NCBI GenBank assembly: GCA_035048485.1
Contig: CM068583.1
Location: 45,111,790-45,175,789, forward strand
Direction of reading: 5' to 3'
DNA length: 64,000 bases
From: Pteria penguin
Lineage: Eukaryota; Mollusca; Bivalvia; Pterioida; Pteriidae
Shown: in pieces, positions 11,593-22,300 of the stretch
Layout: each line of letters opens with the position of its first letter
Position numbering within the stretch: position 1 is the first letter of the stretch
The notes under the pieces: model-generated
Told to the model about the DNA's origin: nothing
Seen by the model: only the letters and a program-made list of their open reading frames with translations
The model's database searches: none
Made by a program: the position numbers and the translations under genes

Positions 11593-12014
11593 ACTTCAAA
11601 TTCATGACAGTTAAGAAAAAGAAAACACACTCAGCAGATATGATGTAAACATTGAAACAACCTTATTTTTTAGAAACCTCCCTTTCATACAACATTAAGA
11701 ACCTCTCCATTAAATCACACTTCCTATTTTGAACTTCTCTTTGCTCCCTCATCATTCTTTCCTCTCTCTCTTTCCTTTCTTCTCTCATTTCTTTCAAAAA
11801 ATCTAAAATGTTTTCATTCTTCCTTTTTTCCTTTTTGGTTGTTCCTGTTCAACCTCCTCTACATCTGCTGAAGAAAGTGTACACACTGGTCGAATGATTG
11901 GGTTACCACCCATGGCTTCCTCCATTTCCTCTTGAAAGGCAAAGTTCTTCCTTCCATTTCCACTTTTTTTGTTGTGCATTTCTGTCTAAATTAACAAATA
12001 AAGGAATATGATTA

Positions 12015-12409
12015 AGGATATAGGTTAACAAAGCACACATACAGCAACAAATATTTTCTGCATATATTTGGAAATTAGATTGAAATCAAATTATCAGTAT
12101 GATAAAAAATTGAAACTGACACAGAAGGTAAGGTGGAAATTACATTTGTTTCTTCAATACTGAACTAAACTTTTGCATACGGTTATGAATATGAACAATT
12201 TTGATGATATGGTGAACAATAGGCAAAAATAGTTGTTGGAAGTATCTCAAATAACGAGACGACCGATAACTGCTTCAGTCCGGAAACTGCTACAGTACCA
12301 GTAGTCCGAAAAACAGAACACAGATGTGACCAGAGTGGGAATTGAACTTGGACCTCTCAATAACAATGCGAAACCCAAAACCACTGGACACACTAAGTCT
12401 TTCATTTAA
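12015..12409 (-). mobile_element. tRNA-related SINE-like insert with 11-bp target duplication
   Basis: Flanked by direct repeats gaatatgatta at 12004-12014 and 12410-12420. On the minus strand its 5' end has box A-like GTCCAGTGGTTTTGGG and box B-like AAGTTCAATTCCCAC (about 12325-12400), typical of a tRNA-derived SINE head. The body (12117-12300) matches 13815-14002, the right end of a separate MITE, so the insert is chimeric. It sits in the intron between the Myb exon and the last exon. Confidence 0.65.
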
Positions 12410-12877
12410 GAATATGATTACATAATTCACAAGTATGTCCATGTAAACTTTATAGGATATTTCATTACATGCTGATTTGCATTGAGGGGCTTATAAAATT
12501 TAGCATTAAATTTTTACTTCTTTAAACTTGTTTTCCAACTTGGACCACTTGTTCTTTAATTGGTCCCACTCCAAGTTTGTCCCTTCTGCGGCATTGAACT
12601 GTCGGCTGATCTCTGTCCACAAAGATTTCTTGGTCTCCCTGCCCAGGTCAAACCTGGAATTGAAATCTTTGCGGAGGGAGATCAGCCTTTTGGTAGCACT
12701 TTCACTCCACACATATTTTTCTGAAAAAAAGAAAATTTCTGTTTTACATTTTCAGCTATGAAGTCAAAATTTAAGTACTTGTTAGTATTTTCAAATGATA
12801 TTTGAGAGATTTACTGCTGGAAAACAAGAATACAATTACTGACAGATTTTGAAAAGTTTAAATTTGTTATAACATTT

Positions 12878-12883
<6 letters not shown>

Positions 12884-12949
<66 letters not shown>
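12884..12949. repeat. (AT)n microsatellite
   Basis: About 66 bp of alternating AT in the Myb intron of element C. Confidence 0.9.
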
Positions 12950-12952
<3 letters not shown>

Positions 12953-13206
12953 TTTTTTATGGATCACAAAGTGATTTAATTCTTAAAAATCTCTATCATA
13001 CATATGTGAACTAAGACAATTACCCGCTTCGTGTGTGTGGTCCCCAGATGGAACAGCCTTTCCAAGAGAAGGAGGTACTGGAGTAGAACCAGACATGTCC
13101 TGCAATGCTGTTTTTTCTGAAATTTTCAATATTATTGATTACAAGTAAATACAAAAACTATACATAGTACAATGCATTAATATTTCACTTTATAGATCCG
13201 GAACGG

Positions 13207-13236
13207 CCGGATCGATTCTACAAATGGAACGCACCC
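13207..13236 (-). repeat. Right TIR of Harbinger element C, abutting the SAC3D1 gene
   Basis: Perfect inverse of 6575-6604. Contains an ATG at 13224-13226 that is in frame with SAC3D1 exon 1. Confidence 0.85.
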
Positions 13237-13357
13237 CTAGTTTCACATTGACTGATTCAAAGACTAGGCTGTCGTTCGCAAATCAAAGGATGTTATATTC
13301 TGGACATTATTTAAAGGGCGAATGTGAAAAGATGTGTCCGAAGGATGAACTGGATAT
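13224..13357 (+). CDS. SAC3D1: SAC3D1 exon 1
   Basis: Carries GECEKMCPKDELD. Donor GTAAGA at 13358, leaving two bases (AT) completed by G of exon 2. The frame is open through the transposon end. Candidate starts are 13224 and 13290. Confidence 0.75.
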
Positions 13358-16300
13358 GTAAGAACCAAATGTATATTTTGTCATGACATAAAGGTGCTGT
13401 AGCAGTTTCCGGACGTTTTGGGGGGTTTTTGGTCGATAACTATTTTTTTACACTACGAAAATATTTGATAATTGGCAAAAATAATGATTGACTATAAAGA
13501 TAATTAAAAATGTAAAAAGAATTCAACATTTAAGTGTCTTTTTGTCCAAATGAGCCCCTTTTCCACACGAGGTTTCAATATCACTTTTCTTTGTTTACTG
13601 TAGCAGTTTCCGGTCTTGACGTTTAATGCAGTATTGGGGCTCAGTATGGGATGTTAACATCATCGTTAAATAGACATACATTAATAAAGGATAAATAGTA
13701 AATCAACAGTCACAGGAATTTTAATAAATGTTACACAGACTTGCCAAATAATGAGATTTGCTTTCCGGTAGGCTGACATCGCTTCCCCAACACGAGAAAT
13801 AACAACAACACCATACAGACACAGAAAGTAAGGTGGAAATTATATTTATTTCTTCAAAACCGAGCTAAACTTTTGCATACGATTATGAATATGAACAATT
13901 TTGGTGATATGGTGAACAATAGGCAAATATACTTGTTGGAAGTATCTCAAATAACGAGACGACCGGAAACTGCTTTAGTCCGGAAACTGCTACAGCACCA
14001 GTACTGCAGTATGCCTGTCTACGTCTATCACCTTACAAGTTACAACCAAATGCAGTTTGCTATCCATAACAGTAACAGTACAGTATTAGTAATAATAAAC
14101 GTAGGCCTACATGTAGGCTATGACGCTGTTCAGAGTGTTATGATCAATATTGGATTAAACACCACAAAAGATTCAGTTGAAGCATTGAAGCACTTTTTCA
14201 GGTTGGGGGCAACCTCTCATTTGAGAGATAGTCACTCAAATGAGTAACTACCGTATTTACTCGAATATAATACACACTTTTTTTCGCCAATTTGACCCCT
14301 CATTTTCTCACTGCGTATTATACATAGGGTTAGAAATCTGGAACTTTTTTTCCACGCTTTTAAGCTTCAGTGGCGGATTTACGGGGGTGCGTGTATCCGT
14401 TAAAGTATCTAATTCTAAAACTGTCAATCAAACCCACGAGGTGCGAGATATATCTATTGTCTGTATACTGTCCACTTCCCGTAGTAAATGCCCAAGGCGA
14501 TAACAGGAGTTATGTCTACAGTGTGGCATTTAATAAACACGATAGAATACTTGCGCTGTGTTATTTAGCAATGATTTGTGATTAGCAGATTTTACGGTGG
14601 ATATAATGATTTATCCTTAATTGGTTAATCGATAGTTACGCAACAGGTGAAACTACTTGACCGTAACGGCACGAGCATCGACAGTTTGGATAATACTAAT
14701 TCATTCATTCTTTATATATTTTGTCATCACAAACATCTGCGATCTCCACGTAAAGTCCACATAGTATAAGTAGACACACCAGTTCATTCTAACGAGAGAG
14801 AGAAATAATAAAGCAATCATTTGGGACGAGGGTACTAGTTAAGACATTTGAAGTCTATGCGAGTGTAATTGTTAATGAAATGAAAGAGAGAAAAGCGTTG
14901 ATATCACACGTTGAATAAATGCTGGTCGTTTTGTACCGCTTTTGATAATAATACAAATTACGCGATTACACTGTAACAGGTATACGGCAAAGCAAATTCA
15001 GCTCGCGGTCTTGCTGTTTCAACACGAAATTGACATCTTGTTTCGCATTTTTCTACTGCGTATTATACATGGAGTTAGATGTTTTTTCATGATTTTCGAG
15101 GTCATTGTTGGGGGTGCGTATTATACTCTGGTGCATATTATATTCGAGTAAATACAGTATCAGTGTTTTCAGTAATCAGTTTCAAGGGATGAACAGAAGT
15201 AAACAAGTACTGAAAATTAAAGTTTCAAAATTTTGACTTAAACTTAAAAAGGCACATTTTTATAATAGATCTATATTGCACATAAAATACAAAAGAAGTT
15301 GACCTTTTCAACTTACTATTTTGGAGTTTATAGCTGCAACATTTGTGCAGCTATAAACTCCAAAACAGTAAGTTACAGTGTATATTCGGAATGTTGTAAA
15401 CATGTGCCCTTTTGAATTTCAAATCATAATTCAAAAATTTCATTTTTTAGTACTTGTTTACTTCTCTTCATTCCCTGAAATTGATTACTGAAAACAGTGA
15501 TAGTTACTCATTTGAGTGACTATCTCTCAAATGAGAGGTTGCCCCCAACCTGTTTATACCTCCCGCAAACAAAGTTTGAGGGCATATAGTCCCTGTCTGT
15601 CTGTCTGTCCCTCTGTCTATCCATCAATCACAGGGTTGTCAATTGGCTGAAATTCTGTCCAATTCCCAAAGCCAAAGAGTATCTTTTTTTCCCAATTTCA
15701 GCACTAGAAATTCCTAATTTGACACTGTAAAATGGTTCAAGACTGAAATCGGCATTACATATTAGTTTCACTGTTTGCATCAACATTATTATTACGTGGT
15801 ACATGTATATTTCTTACTTAAGATCAGTTACAGTTCTAACCAGGGCAGCAAACGTTATGCCGATTTTGATTCAGCAGAGACATATAACAATTTCTTTCAT
15901 GTCTCTGGATTCGGCTAATAATAAAATGTTTGTATGTAAGTCATTTTGACTTCAAGCTTCTCTTATTGGATGTTTTATGATGCTTGTGTCCGAAAGAACT
16001 TTAAGATGAAATGTTGAAAATGAACTACATCCTTCAATTTTAGGATTTTAAAAGAATTTACATTACCTCAACTTGGTACATGTATTTAATTGAAATATCG
16101 AGTTAAATAATTTGACTTTTTTTTTTTCATTAAAAGTCAATTGTTCGAATCCGCTCAACAGATGTAGGGAAAAAATGTAATACAATTCAGAAAATGATGT
16201 TGATCGTGAAAGGCTTCACTCAGTGATAAAAGAGTTTGAACAGTGGCATGAGATTTCAGATGCCAGAAAGAAACAGGATGTTAATGTTTTGATTTGACAG

Positions 16301-19300
16301 AATATACAGAATGTTAAGTTTTTGATGTGAATGTTTATGTAATTAAAATCAATACAGACAATCAACAAGCATGCTCTACTATATAAAGTTGAAAAAATAA
16401 ATATGGGAGAAAAATCCCACTTTGGATAACAAAAAATGCATTTTTTCCCATTTTCACTGGCCCTGACCCCTGTCTCAAAAAAGGGTGTGACGGCCCTGAC
16501 CTGTCTCTCTGTCTATCAGTATTGTCCAGGCCATAAATTCTTGCGTTAAAAAATTTTACTATGGAGGGGATAATATTTTACTTACATGTAACTATTGTCT
16601 ATGACACAAGGGTATGGCATGACCTTGAACCAAGGTCATACCTACAAGGTCTAGGTCAGAATGTGCACATTGCCAGAATGCTTGTTTGGGCCGTAACCTC
16701 TTCCAGTTACATTGATAGGAAATTATATTTTACACAATTGTTGCCAATGACCCAACTGTGTGTCATGTGTGTGTTGTGACCTAAAAGCAAGGTCATATCT
16801 TCAAGGTCAAGGTCATAGTGCACTAAAAACCAGAATTCTTGTTTGGGCTATAGCTAAAATTAGCTTCTTATAAGTTGGAGAGAGATTTTATTTCACATAG
16901 TTGCTGCCCATGACCCAAGGGTGTGTCATGACCTTGCACCAAGTTCATATCTACAAGGTCAAAGTCACAAAGCACACACATCCAGAACTGTTGTCCAGTC
17001 CATAACTTCTAGCTTTAACTTTGCAGGGGGATTATTTTTTACACTATTTTGTCCATAACCCAAGGTGTGTCATGACCTTAAATGAAGGTTATATCTACAA
17101 GGTCAAGATCACAGTGCTTACATTGCCAGAATTCTTGTCCAGGCTATAATTTCTTTCTGTATGTTGCAGGGAGATTATTTTTTACACTATTGTTGATCAT
17201 AACTCAGAGGTATGTCATGACCTTGAATCAAGGTGATATCTACAAGGTCAAGATCACAGTGCTAATATAGCAAGAATTCTCGTCCAGGCTATAACTTCTT
17301 CCTGTTACATTGGAGGGAAATTATATTTCAAATTATTGTTGTTCATGACCCAGGAGTGTGTCATGACCTTGAATCAAGGTCATATCTTCAAGGTCACTTT
17401 TCACTGTGCACAAAAAATCAGCATTCCTGTTCGAGCCATATCTTTTTCCTTATATGTTGGAGGAAGATTATATTTCAGACAATTGTTATCCATAACCCAA
17501 GGGCATGTCAACATCTTGAACCAAGGTCATATTAGCAAGTGATGTTTTGTCTTCAAATCGGGTCCATTATAAGGATCCTTTTCAGTGGAAATTTCATTGA
17601 ATTTTCCCAAAATTTGTCTAAATTTTTCTGAAACATTGATCTTGTAGTAGTTTGCAAATGGGACAAAAAATTCCCAAATGAAATGGTACAGGCACCCTTG
17701 AAAAAAAATTAAAAAAACTAAAACACCGTCTACAAGATAAAAGGTCACAGTGCACACATACCAGAATTCTTGTTTTCATTAATTATATCTCAAAATGCAG
17801 AAGTGAGACATCCATTACACTTGTACCAGTGATGTATCTTTGGATGAATTATTGCATGTTTCAACTTTGTTGCTGTGGGGGGGATTTAACCCCATTAGGA
17901 CAGCTCTGTTTAATTTTACTTCTTTAACCAAGGTAATATCTGCAAGGTCAAGGTCACATTGCTTATGTAAATTAAATTCTTATACAGCCCATAACATTTT
18001 GATACATGCATGGATTTGAATTGTTACCTAGGACCCAAGAATATGTGATGACCTCAAACCAAGGTATCTGCAAGGCCATGATCACAGTGCTTATGTCAGG
18101 TTAAGTCTTGTCCGGGCCATAACTTTTTGATGCATCCATGGATTTGAATAATATTTCACAGAATTGTTGCCCAGGACACAAGGTGTGTCATGTTTTGAAC
18201 CAAGGTCAAAGATTCTAAAGCTTAATTTTGGTACAAATTTCGTAAAATGGATACAAATTTTATATAATAATCCTCTTTTTAGAGTAAAAAATTGATAATT
18301 GGATCTCAAGAACATGTAAAATGCAAAAAGGTATACGTCAGGGCTGTCCCGTTTCTGCAATAATGTTTTTGTTTGTAGCCGAAATATTATGCATTAAAAT
18401 AAATAAAAACGATCAAAGTTTTGGATTTAAAAAAGAAGGCATGGAAGAGGAAATAAAAATTATTCAACATGCGGATGATAGTACCCTACCTTTAAAAAAT
18501 GAAAACTATAAGAGAAATAAATACTTTCAGTAAGTATTCTGGAATGAACCTGAATCTAACTGAAACAGAATGCATTCTTTTAATTCCATTAAAAGGTAAA
18601 TATAAGAATATAGAAGAATTAAAGTCAGTGAATCTTGCGTAAAAACTCTAGGAATTTTTATTGGACATGATAAAAACTTGTTCTATAATAAAAACTGGAC
18701 AAAAAAGGTTAATGACATGGAGAAACTATTTGAATCCTGGAAAAAAAGAAAATTATCAATATTTGATAAAGTTTGTGTTATTAACACAATAGCTATCGCA
18801 AAAATAGCTTACAGTGCTTCGATTTTGGAAAATCCTAAGAAGGAAACAATTAAGTTAATAAATTGAAAGATTTTTTATTTTTTATGGAATCAGCGAGATC
18901 AACGAAACACTTTGATAGGTCCTTTAAACCAGGGTGGAATAAATATTGTAGATATAGAATCTAAAATAAAAGCAACAAGAGTTTCATGGATAAAAAAATA
19001 TTTTGTGGTGAGAATATGCTGAAAGATTTTTAAAGTAGTTTTTGTATTGAAAAAAATGTTGATTTGATATATATACTAAAAACAAATGTTGCACAAATTA
19101 GTGAATATGGACTTATTGATCACTTTCCAATGTTTTATAAAGAGGATGTTCCTAAATTATAATATATGTAAGAAGATTATTGATATTTCATGTATAAACT
19201 TACCTAACTAAAAAATTCTTAGTCAACCCTTGTGGTGTAATAAGATTATAGTGTATAAAGGGAGAAGTCTTTGTTTTGAAAACTGGATTTGTAGTGGATT

Positions 19301-22300
19301 GATATGTGTAGATGATATTGTGGATGAGAATGGCATTAAACCTTTGAAGTGGTTTTATACAAATCTAATATATAGAAATAATATATTATGTGAATATAAG
19401 ATTATGAGTCACTTGTTTAATACCTTTAAGACTTTAAATTTTCAAGAATTATCATATCAGAATGTAAGTATGGATATCAGTTATGATTTTCCCTCCAATA
19501 AATGTGTAAAAATTACTGAAATAACTTCAAAATTGATTTACGATATTTTGATAAAGACGAAATTTAACACTCTATTGTATCAGTCTTTCTATTCCAGAAT
19601 CTTAGCTATCCAAAAACCTTCATGGAAATTGATATATAAAAATAAAATCAATGATATGTTTGAAAGAAAGGGGCAGAATTTAATTATAAACTTTTGAACA
19701 ATCTGTTGTGTAATAACATTTTATTTAAAAAAAATTGAAAATCTCATTCTGACATATGCACTTATTGTAGAGATTACAGAGAAGACAATGAACATTTAGT
19801 TCTCAAATGTGTAAATGTAGCTTCGATATGGAAAGTTGGTTCTAATGTATTGAAATTTGAAATTTCATGGAAGCATGTATTGATTGGATTTTATTCTGAA
19901 AATAATCAGAAAGGTACTGATTTGAATAATATTATTTCTACAATTAGCACCATAATCTATAAATATAAAATGTATTGTAGAATTAAAAATCAGGAGGAGA
20001 AAATAGAAAACATTTGCTCACATGTGAAAGCTACAATGAACAAGTATTATTATGTTTACAAAAATCTTGGATTAAATTGTTACACCGTATATAAGAAAAT
20101 AAGTGATTTATTGTAAAGATGGATTTTATCATAATATTATTACTATTTTGATTGTACTTACATGTTAATTATGTTAATTTCAAGACACTAAGCCCAAGTG
20201 TCCTGAATATTTCTGTAAGGGCAATTTATCCTTGAAAATAAAATAAAAAAAGCCCCAAAATTTTTACCCCTTTTAGGATGTGAATTATATTTCACAGAAT
20301 TGTTGCCCAGGACCCAAGAGTGTGTCATGACCTTGAACAAAGGTCAGATATGCAAGGTCAAGGTCACAATGTATATAATGGGTAAGTCTTTGTCTGTACA
20401 TGTACCGTAACTTTTTACCCTTTTCATGGATTTGAATATATTTCACAGTGTTGCCAAGGATCCAAGGATGTGTCATGACACTGAACAAGATCATATCTGC
20501 AAGATCATAGTCAGAGTACTTATGTCAGTTAGTCTTGTCTGGGCCATAATGTTTTGATGCATGCATGGATTTTAATAATGTGTTACAGAAATGTTGACCA
20601 GAACCCAGGTGTGTGTCATGACATTGAACCAAGTTCATATTTGCAAGGTCACAGTGCTTTATGTTTCCCACTTCTATTTAAGCAGCAGGTGTGTTACACA
20701 ACATTGGGTGTTGTTCTTGTTTTATGGGGGTTGTATATTTATTTCCAGAGATTACATATTAGACTGACTTTATGCCCTTTTTTAGAATGCAAAGACAATT
20801 TGGGATTGTAAATACATGTATATATGCACTATTTGCAGTCCAAAACAGAATTTGGTCTGACCACAGCTTGTATGTCTGCCCTATTTTGAATTCAAAATTA
20901 TGTTGAATGTGGTTACTATTAATTATTTTTTCCAAAATGTGTTAATTAAACTAGAAGTAAACTAGACTTAATACATATGATTTGTTTTCAGGAGGATCAG
21001 AGAAAATTTGTTACATCCATTAGAAATGAAAAAGGAAAATGGAAGGTATACCCAGTCTGACTGAAGACAGAGCACTGCTTATAATAAATTTCATTCATTG
21101 CACAGTGTAATCCTTTCATACAGAATTTAGACATTTTAACACAGGTAGATTTTTATATGTAAGAGGGGCATATTAAAAGTTCATGGACAGCCTTTATATG
21201 TAAGAGGGGCATATTGAAAGTTCATGGACAGCCTTTATATGTAAGAGGGGCATATTGAAAGTTCATGGACAGCCTTTATATGTAAGAGGGGCATATTGAA
21301 AGTTCATGGACAGCCTTTATATGTAAGAGGGGCATATTGAAAGTTCATGGACAGCCTTTATATGTAAGAGGGATGTATGGGAAAGTTGTGAACAACAAAG
21401 TTTTGAGAAGTGTAGAAATGATATAATAAAATAAAGTCCCCTTTATCTGAAAAAAATTGAAACGAATATGCCAATTTTGTATATGATTTATTTGTCACAA
21501 TTATTTCAGTCACTCTAGTCCACAAAGCAGCATGTATAAAATAAATGATGTTTCATGATGTCTCCCATTTGATATGATTTACCTGTCATTCTTTTAAGCT
21601 CGCCAGGATAAAGGTCTGGAGAGCCTTACTGTTGACGTCGACAGTATTGACAAAAAATCTTGACCATACCTTGAAAACTGTTAAACATAGGGTTTTCTTA
21701 TTACACATGTATATTCCTTGTGAGAAGACTTTGCCATTGGTATCATCATTTTGTACCTTGACGCTTGACATACTTTTGAAAAACTTTAGCTTTGGCGATA
21801 ACATCAACTACTAAGGGTAGGGCTTTCATATTTTGCATGCATGTTCATTACAGCTAGACCTTTCTGTCTGTACCAGAATGTTTTACTTTACAAACTTGAC
21901 CTAATTTGACCAACTTTTCAAAAACTTTAACCTTATAACTCATCAACTTCTGGGTATAGACCTTTCATATTTCACATTCATGTTTATAGTGGCTAGACCT
22001 TTCTGTCAGTACCAAAATATTTTACCCCACAACCTTGAGCTTGAATTAAGAAAATATTGAAAATACATGTACATGCTTTCCCTCTGACAATGCCCTGTCA
22101 GCAAGCTATGTTGTCCTCTGAAAAGTCTTGCTCATTTTGAAGTAAACACATTTTCATGTCTTTTTACTTACTTCTCAAATTTAGGCATGTTCAAAGACTG
22201 TTTCTCTTAATATGGAGATAAAAGACAAAATCTATAAATGGGAGCTTTGATCTAAAAATATGACAATCAAAGCTTGATTTGAGTTGAATTAGCAGAATGA

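Larger units (their letters stand above)
11663..13116 (-). pseudogene. Harbinger Myb/SANT-like partner gene, element C (5' exons missing, frameshifted)
   Basis: Minus-strand exons: 13024-13116 (exon 3, EKTALQDMSGSTPVPP), 12518-12720 (complete Myb/SANT exon) and 11663-11985 (last exon). The Myb exon shows the trihelix-like tryptophan pattern: KYVWSESATKRLISLRKDF, KKSLWTEISRQF, KNKWSKLENKFKE. Splice phases between exon 3, the Myb exon and the last exon agree. Two lesions: exons 1 and 2, present in element B, are absent because homology stops about 80 bp upstream of exon 3 and the TIR follows; and the last exon has six T instead of seven at about 11823-11828, making it 323 nt instead of 324 and shifting the frame after the KRK region. 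Likely non-functional, although the DNA-binding exon itself is intact. Confidence 0.75.
6575..13236 (+). mobile_element. PIF/Harbinger transposon, element C (about 6.7 kb)
   Basis: The termini 6575-6604 and 13207-13236 are 30-bp perfect inverted repeats (outermost bases gggtgcgttccatttgtaga). It encodes a transposase on + (6668-11592) and a convergent Myb/SANT gene on - (11663-13116), which is the usual two-gene Harbinger plan. No matching 3-bp target duplication flanks it (cat on the left, cta on the right), so the two ends may come from different insertions or a later recombination. Internal passengers are a MITE at 7476-7880, an interspersed repeat at 8382-8622, a 392-bp insert at 10886-11277, a tRNA-related insert at 12015-12409 and an (AT)n tract. 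The transposase frame is open, while the Myb gene is broken. Confidence 0.85.

Noticed and set aside
11073..11630. 185-codon minus-strand open frame
   Set aside because: Antisense to the last transposase exon and to an intronic repeat; no independent support.
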